64,000 nt of DNA from Elusimicrobiota bacterium (GTDB lineage Bacteria > Elusimicrobiota > Elusimicrobia > UBA1565 > UBA9628), in the NCBI GenBank assembly GCA_003151975.1, contig PLZD01000032.1:171771-235770 (forward strand), written 5' to 3'. Positions within the stretch are counted from its first letter, which is position 1. Every line of letters begins with the position of its first letter. This document shows, one piece after another, positions 1-8,574 of this stretch. A program made the translations under genes and the position numbers. The notes under the pieces were generated by a model. That model searched no databases. It saw nothing but the letters and a program-made list of their open reading frames with translations, and was not told the DNA's origin.

Positions 1-1829
1 CCGTTGCTCCATAGAAGCGCAACCGAGGACGAAAATACCTGGTAGGCCGTCAGCGGACCCGTCGGGGCGAACGCGGGAGGGTAGGAGGCCGCGACCATCG
101 TGCTCGCCCGGAACGAGCCCCAGCCGGAGACGTTGTCGTAGCCGGCGCCGGCGTTATAGAGGGTCGAGGCGCCTTCCTTGTTGTTGCCGACGGTGATGTC
201 GTTGAAAAGCTTGGCGTAGGTGTAGGTCGGGGCGAAGCCGGCTTGGCCCATCGAGTAGAAGATCGGATTGGCGAAGCCGAAATTGCCCGCGCCGAAGGTA
301 TGCCGGAATTGGTTGATAAGAGCGGTAAAGCCCGCCCAGAGCGGAGCCGCGGCGCTCGTGCCGCCCACGAGCGGCGTGCCGGTCGTGCACGAGCCGCCCA
401 CGCAGATGTTGTAGGGCGAGGAGTTGGGATCGGCGTTGAGCGCCACGTCGGGGACGTTGCGGTGCGTCGTCGAGTATTCTCCTCCGACACCGATGCCGGC
501 TGCCGGCTGATAGCTCGGTAGAGGCCACTGCGAACTGACGCCGCCGCCGCCGCCGACGCCGCCGCCGTTGTTCCAGACCGTCTCGACCGGCGCGCCGACG
601 GAGCCCGCCAAGCTCGTGCCGCCGACCGAGGTCACATAGGGCTGAGCGCCCGGGTCGAGCACCGTGTCGAGCACGCTCTGCGGATTCGAGCCTCCGTCGC
701 CCGCGGCGATGTAGACCGTCATGCCCTGCGCCGCCATCTGCTGGAAGATGGTGTTCTCCGAGTTCATGATCGAGGCCCCGACCGCGGGCTCGTTGAGGCC
801 CCAGGACACGCTCAGCACCGAGGCCAGGTTGTCGGAGGCGATGCGGGCGTAAAGGTCGACGCCGTCGGACAGCGAGTTGGGCGCCTCGTAGACGATGATC
901 GACGAAACCTTGGGCGCCAGGGCCATCACCATCTCGATGTCGAGGCAGACCTCGACGGTGTTGCCTCCGGCGGCTCCGCTGTAGCCGTCGACCAGCACGT
1001 TGGTCAGAGGCACGTTGGGCAGACCGTAGAGGGCCTCATAGAGCGCGATGTCGGAGGCGTTGTAGCCGTCGAGCTCGAAGAGCGCCACGGTCTGGCCCGT
1101 GCCGTCGAGCGTGACGCCGCCGTTGCCTTTAGGCAAAGAGCTGGCGCCGTAATAGACGTTCTTGATGTCGGCGGGAGACATGCCCGCGCCGGCGTCGCCC
1201 GTCATGCCGCCGAGGGCGGAGGGCCGCGCGCCGACGGCCTGCGCCGAGACACCCGATGCGGGCAGATGATAGTTGGGCTGCAGCAGGTCGGGCACGTTCG
1301 AGAGTCCGTGCACCGCGCTCATGTGCTCGGCCAGCCCGACGGGGATGGTCGGCTCGGTCTCGTGCGCGTGATAGACCTTGCCGTTAGGCAGACGGTAGTG
1401 ATTGAGCTGGACGCCGAAGGTGTTCTCGACGGCGGAGGCGGGCCCATGCGCTTTGACGACGAGGCTGCTGGGCAGGTCGTCGGCGTCGTCGACCGTCAGA
1501 CCGCTGCCGCGCGCGAAGTCCTTGAGCCTTTGGCGCTTGTCGGCGAGACCGAACTTCTGCGCGAACTGCGCCGGCGTCAAGTAATGGCGCGGTCCGAACG
1601 GGGTGGAGTAAATCTCCTTGAGAGTCCGGTCGAGCAGGTCCTGGTCGACCTTAACCATCAATCCCAGGCCGACCTGCTCGTCGGCGGGGACCCGGCCGAG
1701 TTTCGTCGACGTCTTGATCTGAGGAGCGATGTGGCCGGTCAGAGCGGACCGGCTTTGCGCGACCGCTTCAGTCGCGCAAAGGCCCAATAAGACGAGAAGC
1801 CCGATCGATCGTCGGAGAACTAGCACCAA
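1..1829 (-). CDS. S53 family peptidase (sedolisin/kumamolisin type), C-terminus cut by window edge
   Basis: Exported serine-carboxyl endopeptidase. About 609 codons are present and the frame runs open through the window's left edge. A signal peptide (LLVLLGLCATEAVAQ) is followed by a pro-kumamolisin activation domain (about residues 40-190, with TPFGPRHYLTPAQF). The catalytic set is visible: Glu/Asp in EVCLD near residue 292, the oxyanion Asp in AAGDGGS, and the nucleophile in GTSAAAP near residue 490. The C-terminal calcium site (NDITVGNN, then AGYDNVSGWGS) is also present. After it the frame continues with AYQVFSSSVALLWSN, which looks like the start of a fibronectin III or other beta-sandwich domain. 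I chose a TTG start because it lies exactly 6 nt after the -10 box TATACT; the next codon is GTG and could be used instead. The protease domain looks intact. The family call is firm, and what follows it is unknown. Confidence 0.9.
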   Translation of the reverse strand, partial: MVLVLRRSIGLLVLLGLCATEAVAQSRSALTGHIAPQIKTSTKLGRVPADEQVGLGLMVKVDQDLLDRTLKEIYSTPFGPRHYLTPAQFAQKFGLADKRQRLKDFARGSGLTVDDADDLPSSLVVKAHGPASAVENTFGVQLNHYRLPNGKVYHAHETEPTIPVGLAEHMSAVHGLSNVPDLLQPNYHLPASGVSAQAVGARPSALGGMTGDAGAGMSPADIKNVYYGASSLPKGNGGVTLDGTGQTVALFELDGYNASDIALYEALYGLPNVPLTNVLVDGYSGAAGGNTVEVCLDIEMVMALAPKVSSIIVYEAPNSLSDGVDLYARIASDNLASVLSVSWGLNEPAVGASIMNSENTIFQQMAAQGMTVYIAAGDGGSNPQSVLDTVLDPGAQPYVTSVGGTSLAGSVGAPVETVWNNGGGVGGGGGVSSQWPLPSYQPAAGIGVGGEYSTTHRNVPDVALNADPNSSPYNICVGGSCTTGTPLVGGTSAAAPLWAGFTALINQFRHTFGAGNFGFANPIFYSMGQAGFAPTYTYAKLFNDITVGNNKEGASTLYNAGAGYDNVSGWGSFRASTMVAASYPPAFAPTGPLTAYQVFSSSVALLWSN

Positions 1830-1835
1830 GTTCGC

Positions 1836-1864
1836 AGTATAGCAAGGTCCCTCGGCGATGTAAA
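1836..1864 (-). promoter_or_regulatory. Sigma-70-type promoter of the S53 peptidase gene
   Basis: Read on the minus strand, -35 TTTACA (1864-1859), a 17 bp spacer and -10 TATACT (1841-1836). The first TTG lies 6 nt downstream, so the predicted transcript is leaderless. Confidence 0.7.
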
Positions 1865-1876
1865 TGGAATTGCGGT

Positions 1877-2659
1877 TTAGGCGGGTTCGACGGGCGGGGC
1901 GGCGAGGCCGCGGTTCCAGATCGCGGCCTTCGGCCTTCGATATGAGGAAAAAGCGTAGCGCAAAGTCGCCCAGGCCGCGCGCGGCGAAGGCAGGCGGCGG
2001 TCGGCCCGCTTATAAATAAAGACCCAGTGCAGCAAGGCCCCGACGATCACGAGGACATGGAAGAGTTCATGCGGCCCGATGATGCCCTTCCAGAGGACCG
2101 GGCCGTCAAGAGCGTCCATGACCGCGCCGCCGGCGTAGGCCGCGCCCCCGCACAGAAGCAAGGAAGTTTCTTTCCAGCCGTAGCGGCCCACGATCCGCGA
2201 GATCGAAATGGCCCCGAGCATGCTGACGCCGGCGTAACCCAGCAAGATCGCCCAGTAGGGCAGCAGCGACAAATAGTTGTCCATGAGAAACAGGCAGGTC
2301 AGCGCCGCCGTCCAGAACACGGCCGTCAGGCCCCAGCGCCATAGTCCGCGCAGCAGCAGCAGGTGCACGGGCGTGGCCGAGCCCGCGATCACGATCCAGA
2401 TCCCGGCGTAGTCGAGCCTGCGGAAGAAGGCGCGCGAGGGCCCCGGAGGAAGTCCGTGGTAGATGCCGCTCATGCAAAAGAGGAAAAGCAAAGAGGCGCA
2501 GAACACAACGAGCGCCGCGACGCGCAGGCCGTTGCCGCGGCCCTTGCGCAGCAGATGAAAGCTCCCCCCCAGCACGCCCGCGGCCGCTGCGAAATGCGTG
2601 AGGCTCGCCACGGGATCTTGCAGGCCCAGCCAGGGGATCATCATGAGGGGATTCTTCAT
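1877..2659 (-). CDS. Hemolysin III family / PAQR-type integral membrane protein
   Basis: About 260 residues with roughly seven hydrophobic segments. Hallmarks of the hemolysin III/PAQR family are in order: SGIYHG after TM2-3, RRLDYAGIWIVIAGS, and the C-terminal GPHELFHVLVIVGALLHW, whose His residues match the family's metal site. A longer reading (ATG at 2722) adds 21 residues that do not resemble a family N-terminus. I chose the ATG at 2659 (MKNPLMMIPWLG) because the predicted -10 box (GATAAT, 2683-2678) lies inside the longer reading. The substrate or activity of bacterial members is not established. It is transcribed alone, upstream of the S53 protease gene on the same strand. Confidence 0.85.
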   Translation of the reverse strand: MKNPLMMIPWLGLQDPVASLTHFAAAAGVLGGSFHLLRKGRGNGLRVAALVVFCASLLFLFCMSGIYHGLPPGPSRAFFRRLDYAGIWIVIAGSATPVHLLLLRGLWRWGLTAVFWTAALTCLFLMDNYLSLLPYWAILLGYAGVSMLGAISISRIVGRYGWKETSLLLCGGAAYAGGAVMDALDGPVLWKGIIGPHELFHVLVIVGALLHWVFIYKRADRRLPSPRAAWATLRYAFSSYRRPKAAIWNRGLAAPPVEPA

Positions 2660-2677
2660 CGCGTCGTTTCCAATGAC

Positions 2678-2757
2678 ATTATCGCTGAATATGAGCGCGA
2701 AGACCAGAGCCGTTGGGCTCATCAGAGACCGGGCTTCCGGCTCCCCCCGACTGGGTC
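2678..2757 (-). promoter_or_regulatory. Three-site GGNCC promoter element (degenerate copy) of the hemolysin III gene
   Basis: In transcription order there is a distal site TAAGACCCA (about 2753), a weak middle site (about 2739) and a proximal site GAGCCC (about 2715), then 31 bp to -10 GATAAT (2683-2678). The spacing matches the better copies upstream of 18061, 29375, 30935 and 36026. Sites 1 and 3 are recognisable and site 2 is poor. Confidence 0.4.
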
Positions 2758-2767
2758 TTAAGGCCCA

Positions 2768-5700
2768 TTAAGGGGCGTTGAGCAGCCACTCGATCTGCCG
2801 GAGCGCGGAGCGCACGGCCGCGGCGTCGTAACCCAGCTTCCCTTCATACGCGGTCTTGATGACCGCCTCCCGGTCGGCGCCGGTCAACCCGTCCGCGCGG
2901 CTCGCTTTAAGCTGCGCCCACTCCTCGGGACGCAGCGCGAACTCCTTGGATTCAACGGAGCCGCGCGAGATCTGATGGTTGAGCAGGCGCGTGATATCCC
3001 GGAATATTCCCCCGCGCTCGCCGGTGTGGGCGGACTTGTTGACGAAGCTCAGCGACCTGGTCTGCGCTTCGTCGAGTCCCGCGCGCTTGGCCGACTCGCG
3101 AAAGTCGCGGTTGCCCGTGGCGATGGCGCGCGCGAGCCCTTTGTCGAGGATCGCGAGGTTCTGCGCGAAAACGGCCAAGTCCTTGTCGATGCGCGCCTCG
3201 GGGATCCCGGCGCGGCGCATCAGGCGCCGCAGTTCGGCCTGCGTCTCGGGTTTTTTGAAAGTTTTGCGCCACGCGGAAATCGCCAGCGCGTAGTCGCCCA
3301 TGTCGTTGAGATAATTCTCGGCCACATAAGGGTGGAAACTGCCGGCGCCGATCGGCAGGGGCGCGTTGCTGACCTCGAAGGCCGCGCGCGAAAACTCGAA
3401 ATCGACGATCACGCTGCGGTCGAAGTTGACGTCGAGGAAGGCGCCCGGGTTGAAGCCGTGCACGCCGAAGGTGTTGGCCAGCAGCGCGAGCGCGACTTTC
3501 TGGCGCAGCGGCAGGTTGCGGCTGTCCATGCGGCCTTTGTGCGCGTTGGCGACATACTCCTGCACGAGCACGGGCTTGAAGGGCCAGATCCTTTTGTAGG
3601 CCACGCTCTTGGGACTCGCCAGGAGCGTATTAAAAATCTCGAAGCTCTCAACGACGCCCCGCAGAAGAGCCTCGTTCGAGACGACCTCCATGTCGGAGAT
3701 CTTGACGACCTGCTTTGGCCGGCCTTTGGGGCTCACGAGCCAGGTCGCGCTGTTGCCTTTCTCCGGCTCGCTGAGCAAAGTCCCCGGCTCGGCGCCCGGA
3801 TTGAACTTGAGCGCGCTCAGAACCTCCGCGCGACTCTTAAAGGAGTTATCAAAAAAGGCCGAGCCAGTCGCAGGCCGGCTGCTGGGTTTAAACATTGCGT
3901 CGACGGCCTGGCGCACGGTCTCATCGACGCGCACGATGCGCGAGAGCAGCGCGGTCAAGCCCTCGGCGCCGACCTCGACGCGGTCGCGGCCGCCCGCCTT
4001 CGCCCTCTGCAGGAGAGACTCGGCCATCGCGGTGACCAGAGCGAGCCTCTGATCCGGCGCGCCCGCCTGCGGGCGGATGGGCGCCACGCCGATCGAGATC
4101 GTGATCTCGTAGGGCTTTCCCGTGTCGGGATTGACGATACCGTATTTTTCGGCGACGGTCCGCCCGAGCTCGTTCTTGACCTTGAGCCTCAAAACCTCGC
4201 CCAGGGCCTTCGGATCGAGCTGGCGCTGGCCTCCGAGCACGACGAACTCCTCGCCGCTCAAATGCAGCGGCGTGGCGCTCTGCTGCTTGACGCCCTCATT
4301 GAGTATGTTCCCAAGCTCCTTGATGATCAGGTCGGCCTTGTCTTCGCCGAGCGCCGCGTTGAGATCGCCGAACTTGTCGAGATCGAGCGCCATGTACGAG
4401 TTGTAGCCGGTCAGCAAGTTCTCGAGATGATCGAAGAGGTAGCGGCGATTGAGCAGGCCGCTCAAGCGGTCGCGATAAACGACCGAGAACGCCGCCTTGC
4501 GGACCTCGGGATCCTTGAGGCGCTCCATGATCTCGGCCATCTGGCCGGGATTGGGCACGGTGGAATCGTGGTCCCGCAGGATCTGCGGCAGGTCCTTGGC
4601 ATCGACGTCCTGGAGCCTCTTGGCCCCCTTCTCGCGGCGGGTGCGCCGGAAGACCGAGACGGCCTCTTCGAGCGTCCGCCGGTCCATGAGCTTGGAGTCG
4701 CCGTCGTCGTAGGCGACGCGATCGCCGCCGCCCTGCTCCTTGGCGAGCATCCGCGCGTCCTCGGCCTTCTGCAGCGCCAAGGTCCAGGCCTTCTGGGGCG
4801 GCGCGGCGTTGTCGAACGCGCTCACGCCCACCGAGATCGTGCCGCCGGGAGCGCTGCGCGGGGCGCCCGCGACGAGCTTTGAAGGATCGCCGATCTTGCG
4901 CGAGACGGCGATGCGCAGGGCTTCGGCCGCCATGCGCGCATCCGACGCGGGCGCGTCGAGAAACACGGCAAAGCCCGTGGGGCTTCGGCGCACGACGACG
5001 CCCTCGTCGCCCACGACTTGCTCGCCCAGCGCGGCCACGGCCTTGATGAACTTATTTCCGGTCTCATGATCGTAGGAATCGTTGATCTCCTTGAGCGAGT
5101 CGAGCTTGAAGGTCGCCAAGGTTCTGTAATTTCGCGTCATCGCGTCCTTGTGAGTATCGAGGTAGAGTCGGTTGTAGAGGCCGGTCAGCTGGTCGCGGTA
5201 CGCGGCATCGAGCAGTTCGTCGCGGAGCTTCGGCGTGAGGGTTCCCTTCGCCACGGCGCGGTCGAGGACCTTCGAGAACAGCTCGGAAGAACTTTCGCCG
5301 TCGGAACCGGCGGACGGCGGCCCGCGCGCGGGCGCGTTGTCGTCGCCGGAGAATTTTTGCAATCGCGGAGCGCCGGTTTGCATGTTGATCAGCCCGCCGT
5401 CCGTACCGACCGAAAGGTTCTGCGAAATCGCGCGCGCTTGGTCGAACTGCACCTGGCCCGCGCCGGACTCATTCTCACCGACGGTCGGAGATTGCTGCGG
5501 GCTCACCGCGTCAGCCTTGGGCTGTACGATAAGCTTGAGCTCGGGCGCGGGATTTATCTGCGACGCCGACGGCTGCATTGTCGGAACGGCGGCGACCGGC
5601 TGAGCGTTTAGCTCGGGAGCGATCACGGAGGCGGCCGGAGCGAGATTCGGTATGGCTTGGTTGGGCACGACGCTCAGCTGCGGCGTCTGCAGGCTCGCGC

Positions 5701-5812
5701 TCGGCCCGCCCGGGTTGACCTCGGCCTTGATCTCGGGGACGGTCTTGATCTCGCCCGCGAAAGACGGACAGACGAGGGCAAGACAAAGCCATGCGGCCAG
5801 GAAGCGCCTCAT
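2768..5812 (-). CDS. Exported tandem GGDEF-like protein with C-terminal kinase-like domain
   Basis: 1,014 residues. A Sec signal peptide (cut after PSFA) precedes an alanine/proline/isoleucine-rich linker to about residue 165. Two diguanylate-cyclase folds follow. The first begins at YRDQLTGLYNRLYLD (about 204), and its active-site loop reads SPTGFAVF (about 275) instead of GGDEF, so it is probably inactive. The second begins at YRDRLSGLLNRRYLF (about 445) with LSGEEF (about 516), a near-GGEEF loop that could be active or GTP-binding. The C-terminal 350 residues are not clearly recognised. HGFNPGAFLDVNF then VIVDFEFSRA (about 781-804) resembles a protein-kinase-fold or HipA-like catalytic loop plus metal-binding Asp. 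The export signal is odd for a GTP-using enzyme. It is transcribed divergently from the TPR gene at 5897. Confidence 0.75.
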   Translation of the reverse strand: MRRFLAAWLCLALVCPSFAGEIKTVPEIKAEVNPGGPSASLQTPQLSVVPNQAIPNLAPAASVIAPELNAQPVAAVPTMQPSASQINPAPELKLIVQPKADAVSPQQSPTVGENESGAGQVQFDQARAISQNLSVGTDGGLINMQTGAPRLQKFSGDDNAPARGPPSAGSDGESSSELFSKVLDRAVAKGTLTPKLRDELLDAAYRDQLTGLYNRLYLDTHKDAMTRNYRTLATFKLDSLKEINDSYDHETGNKFIKAVAALGEQVVGDEGVVVRRSPTGFAVFLDAPASDARMAAEALRIAVSRKIGDPSKLVAGAPRSAPGGTISVGVSAFDNAAPPQKAWTLALQKAEDARMLAKEQGGGDRVAYDDGDSKLMDRRTLEEAVSVFRRTRREKGAKRLQDVDAKDLPQILRDHDSTVPNPGQMAEIMERLKDPEVRKAAFSVVYRDRLSGLLNRRYLFDHLENLLTGYNSYMALDLDKFGDLNAALGEDKADLIIKELGNILNEGVKQQSATPLHLSGEEFVVLGGQRQLDPKALGEVLRLKVKNELGRTVAEKYGIVNPDTGKPYEITISIGVAPIRPQAGAPDQRLALVTAMAESLLQRAKAGGRDRVEVGAEGLTALLSRIVRVDETVRQAVDAMFKPSSRPATGSAFFDNSFKSRAEVLSALKFNPGAEPGTLLSEPEKGNSATWLVSPKGRPKQVVKISDMEVVSNEALLRGVVESFEIFNTLLASPKSVAYKRIWPFKPVLVQEYVANAHKGRMDSRNLPLRQKVALALLANTFGVHGFNPGAFLDVNFDRSVIVDFEFSRAAFEVSNAPLPIGAGSFHPYVAENYLNDMGDYALAISAWRKTFKKPETQAELRRLMRRAGIPEARIDKDLAVFAQNLAILDKGLARAIATGNRDFRESAKRAGLDEAQTRSLSFVNKSAHTGERGGIFRDITRLLNHQISRGSVESKEFALRPEEWAQLKASRADGLTGADREAVIKTAYEGKLGYDAAAVRSALRQIEWLLNAP

Positions 5813-5820
5813 ATAGAGGA

Positions 5821-5826
5821 AGGATA
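5821..5826 (-). promoter_or_regulatory. Possible -10 box of the tandem-GGDEF gene
   Basis: TATCCT on the minus strand lies 8 nt before the ATG at 5812. No good -35 is visible. If used, the transcript is essentially leaderless. Confidence 0.35.
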
Positions 5827-5861
5827 GCAGGAGAGTCCCAGTTTATCCAGACTCAGCCGCC

Positions 5862-5890
5862 TTGACAAGTCGGAGCTCTCCGCTTAGACT
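5862..5890 (+). promoter_or_regulatory. Sigma-70 promoter of the TPR gene at 5897
   Basis: Perfect -35 TTGACA (5862-5867), 17 bp spacer, -10 TAGACT (5885-5890), then 6 nt to the TTG start codon. This is one of the clearest leaderless configurations in the window. Confidence 0.8.
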
Positions 5891-5896
5891 ATCCGA

Positions 5897-7402
5897 TTGA
5901 AGGCCCTCCTCCGACTGACGGCGATGTGTCTGCTCCTGGGCGGCGCCGGGTTCTCCGCTCCGCCGAAGAGCGTCTCATCCAAACCCGTGGACAACCCGCG
6001 TCAGGAAATGGCGCCCCAGCAGGTGCGGGACGGCCTGTCCTTGCTGCGGAAGTACCTCGCCACCCGCGGCGAGGAGCCCGCGGTGGCCGACGACTTCGTC
6101 GACGATCTGCAGCGCAAGCTCCTGGGCCCGAACGGAGATCGGCGGGACCCCGTGACGCGCGGGACCTTCGACGCGTTCATGAAGTTCGAGACGGCGTGGG
6201 CCCGCAAGACGCGAGACAGCAAGAACCAGCAGGTCACCGCGGCCGAACTCGAGCATGAGCGCCTCAGGTCCGACAAGCTCAAGCAGGCCTTCGTCCAATC
6301 CGCGCAGGCCGACTCGCCGAGGTTCTTCGCCGCCTTCCGAGCGGCCGTCAAGGACGTCAGAACGACCCACGCGGACCTCCGGCAGCGAGGCGGTGCCGCC
6401 GGATTCTTCGGGAACCACGTCGACGATTCGTACACGAAGGTGGACGCCGGCGACGAGGCGCTCGACCAGGGCGACCCCGCCGCGGCCGCGGCCGACGCCG
6501 ACCAGGCCATCGCGGAAAATCCGGACAACGCCGACGCCTACGCCCTGAAGTCCGGCGCGGAGTACGCCTCCGGCGCTCTCGCGGCGGCCGCGACCGATGC
6601 GCAGACCGCCCTGAGCCTCGATCCCGGAAACCTCCCGGCGCAGGCGATCGCCTCCTTGTCGGCCGGCGCGCCGGTCCCCGCGGGGACTGAGACGCTCGTG
6701 GATGCCGCCTCCGCCGGAAGCACTCTCGCCAACGATTCCAGCGGCGCCCCTCCGCCGGGCCTTTCCTCCCCCGCCCCCACCGCCGGGTACTCCTCCGTCG
6801 CCTCGCTGCCTTCCGCGGTCGCGGCGCCGCCGCTGGCGCCGATCCCCGCGGCGCCGCCGAGCAGTCTGCCGGTCTTGAGCGCGCAGCTGTCCAACGACCT
6901 CACCCAACGCGCCGCGCGCGGCGCGAGCCTCGACCCCGCGGCGGCGATCGGTCAGCTCGACCGCGCCATCGCGCTCAATCCCTCGAACTCCGACGCACTA
7001 AACTGGCGCGCCGCCTTGTCCAACCAAAGCAAGGACTACAAGTCCGGGCTGGCCTCGGCCGAACGAGCGGCGGCGGTCAATCCGCGCGACGGCAAAGCCT
7101 TCTACAATAAAGCCCTGGCCTTGCGCGGCTTGGGAGACCGCGACGGCATGATCGACGCCTTGCGTCAAGCGGCCGCCATCGACCCCGCGTTCAAGTCCGC
7201 CGCCGACGCGGCGGTCGTCCTGCCCCGACCGGCCGACGAGGAGTTGCTGACCCAGTCATGGCCTAACGCCGCGGCGCAGACTCCGGCGCAGCCGCCGCCG
7301 CGTGCCGGTGGATGGTCGGAGTCTCAGGTCACTTCGATTTTCGCCGCCATCGGAGCCCTGCTGCTGGCGCTCGGCCTTCTTCTGCTGCGCCGCAAGTCCT
7401 AA
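5897..7402 (+). CDS. Exported TPR protein with C-terminal membrane anchor
   Basis: 501 residues starting at TTG, positioned by the promoter 6 nt upstream; an ATG nine codons in (5924) is the alternative. A signal peptide (LLLGGAGFSA) is followed by a helical region and tetratricopeptide-like repeats at about 180-250 (GDPAAAAADADQAIAENPDNADAYALKS) and 340-430 (LDRAIALNPSNSDALNWRAAL, ERAAAVNPRDGKAFYNKALALRG). An Ala/Pro-rich linker lies between them. The extreme C-terminus is a single hydrophobic helix followed by RRKS, a tail anchor. TPR arrays mediate protein-protein contacts; no enzymatic domain is visible. It is convergent with the next gene, only 15 bp away. Confidence 0.75.
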   Translation: MKALLRLTAMCLLLGGAGFSAPPKSVSSKPVDNPRQEMAPQQVRDGLSLLRKYLATRGEEPAVADDFVDDLQRKLLGPNGDRRDPVTRGTFDAFMKFETAWARKTRDSKNQQVTAAELEHERLRSDKLKQAFVQSAQADSPRFFAAFRAAVKDVRTTHADLRQRGGAAGFFGNHVDDSYTKVDAGDEALDQGDPAAAAADADQAIAENPDNADAYALKSGAEYASGALAAAATDAQTALSLDPGNLPAQAIASLSAGAPVPAGTETLVDAASAGSTLANDSSGAPPPGLSSPAPTAGYSSVASLPSAVAAPPLAPIPAAPPSSLPVLSAQLSNDLTQRAARGASLDPAAAIGQLDRAIALNPSNSDALNWRAALSNQSKDYKSGLASAERAAAVNPRDGKAFYNKALALRGLGDRDGMIDALRQAAAIDPAFKSAADAAVVLPRPADEELLTQSWPNAAAQTPAQPPPRAGGWSESQVTSIFAAIGALLLALGLLLLRRKS

Positions 7403-7417
7403 GGCCGTCCCGCGCAG

Positions 7418-8488
7418 TCAGCGCCGGCGGGTCAGCGTCCAGCGCTCGCTGCGGCCCTGCGTATAGAAGGTCTTCCCGCCGCCGTACATGAGGAGCAGGT
7501 CAAAGGTGATCTGCGATGCGCCCGGAGAGATTTCCGGCGTGAGGAGAGCCGTGGCTCCGTCTCCGTAGCCGTGTTCCCATTGCGCGTAAGGCGGTTCCTG
7601 CGCGAAAGTCGCTTTGGCCAGTTCAAACCAGACGCCGCCCAACCGATAGCGAACAACAAGCTCCTTTCCTCCCACCGAGATCTTGACCTGGTCCGTGTAT
7701 TCTGGAAATTCGCTGCTGACCGCCGTCCAATCTCCCGCCAAGCGGCGCATCGCCTCGGGCGGCGCGATCAAGATCCGTTTCTTCGCGGGCCGATTCAAGT
7801 CCTCATGCCAGATCTGAATCGGCGGAGGCGGCAGCAATCCGATCACATCCCACTCCTGATTCGCGTAACTAGAAAAAACGCTGTCGGCCCCCGTCAATGA
7901 CGGAGACGCGACCGGCCCCGTCTTCTTTACCGCCGGCCGGCGCTTCGCGGCAGGAGGCCGCGCGACCGCGAAAGGCGCGGCCTTGCCCAGCTTCTCGCGC
8001 AGATTGGCGACGGCTCCCGTGTAAGCCGCGACGCCGTAGAGTTCTTGGATCATGGCCTCCGTGTCTTTGAGCAAGACCGGATCGTGCCCGACCACCCGAT
8101 ACGCGCGCAAAAGCGTCAGCGCCGACGCGTTATCGCGGAGATCCATGGAAACAAGCGCGGCTTCCAAGTAGCCGTCGGGAAACCACGGCGAAATCCGGAT
8201 TCCGGCCGCGTACTCCGCGAGCGCCTTGCGGCGCTGGCCATCGGTTGTCGCCGTCCTGCTGAGCTCGTCGGCCCTCGCGAAATGCCGCTGCGCGTCGACG
8301 GCTTGCAGGGCTAGGGCCTGCGCGGAGAGCGTCCGGTCCAACGCGGGTTTCTGCGCCTGCGCGCCGGTCTTCTCGATCGCCGCGGAGACAGGCCCGAAGC
8401 GGTCCGGGAAGGCCGCGCCCGCGGCGCGCCCGAAAGGGCTGAGCCCGAGCAAGACTGCGGCGATCCACGGCCAAGCACGGTTCCTCAT
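7418..8488 (-). CDS. Exported protein with TPR-like N-terminal half, function unknown
   Basis: 356 residues with a signal peptide (MRNRAWPWIAAVLLGLSPFGRAAGA). The first half is alpha-helical with a TPR-like block (QRRKALAEYAAGIRISPWFPDGYLEAAL). A basic Pro/Ala/Lys linker (about 165-185) separates it from a C-terminal beta-rich domain (EYTDQVKISVGGKELVVRYRLGGVWFELA) that resembles no family I can name. Start: -10 TATCCT lies 6 nt before the ATG, so the message is probably leaderless. A degenerate three-site element may lie further upstream. Confidence 0.65.
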   Translation of the reverse strand: MRNRAWPWIAAVLLGLSPFGRAAGAAFPDRFGPVSAAIEKTGAQAQKPALDRTLSAQALALQAVDAQRHFARADELSRTATTDGQRRKALAEYAAGIRISPWFPDGYLEAALVSMDLRDNASALTLLRAYRVVGHDPVLLKDTEAMIQELYGVAAYTGAVANLREKLGKAAPFAVARPPAAKRRPAVKKTGPVASPSLTGADSVFSSYANQEWDVIGLLPPPPIQIWHEDLNRPAKKRILIAPPEAMRRLAGDWTAVSSEFPEYTDQVKISVGGKELVVRYRLGGVWFELAKATFAQEPPYAQWEHGYGDGATALLTPEISPGASQITFDLLLMYGGGKTFYTQGRSERWTLTRRR

Positions 8489-8494
8489 ACTCCT

Positions 8495-8574
8495 AGGATA
8501 GCCGGAGACCCGGCGCGGCGCTACGCGACCTTGGACACAATGCCTGTAACTTCCGGCACAGGGACGGCTAGGCC
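8495..8574 (-). promoter_or_regulatory. Probable three-site promoter element (weak copy) of the gene at 8488
   Basis: In transcription order AAGGCCTA (about 8570), GTGCCGGAAG (about 8555) and TGTCC (about 8533), then 32 bp to -10 TATCCT (8500-8495). Spacings of 15, 22 and 32 match the stronger copies, and the middle site matches the GAGCCGGAAG of the copy upstream of 2659. It overlaps the end of the upstream gene. Confidence 0.4.

Noticed and set aside
2975..4882. 635-codon plus-strand frame opposite the tandem GGDEF gene
   Set aside because: The minus strand has recognisable domains and a signal peptide, while this frame has only low-complexity content.
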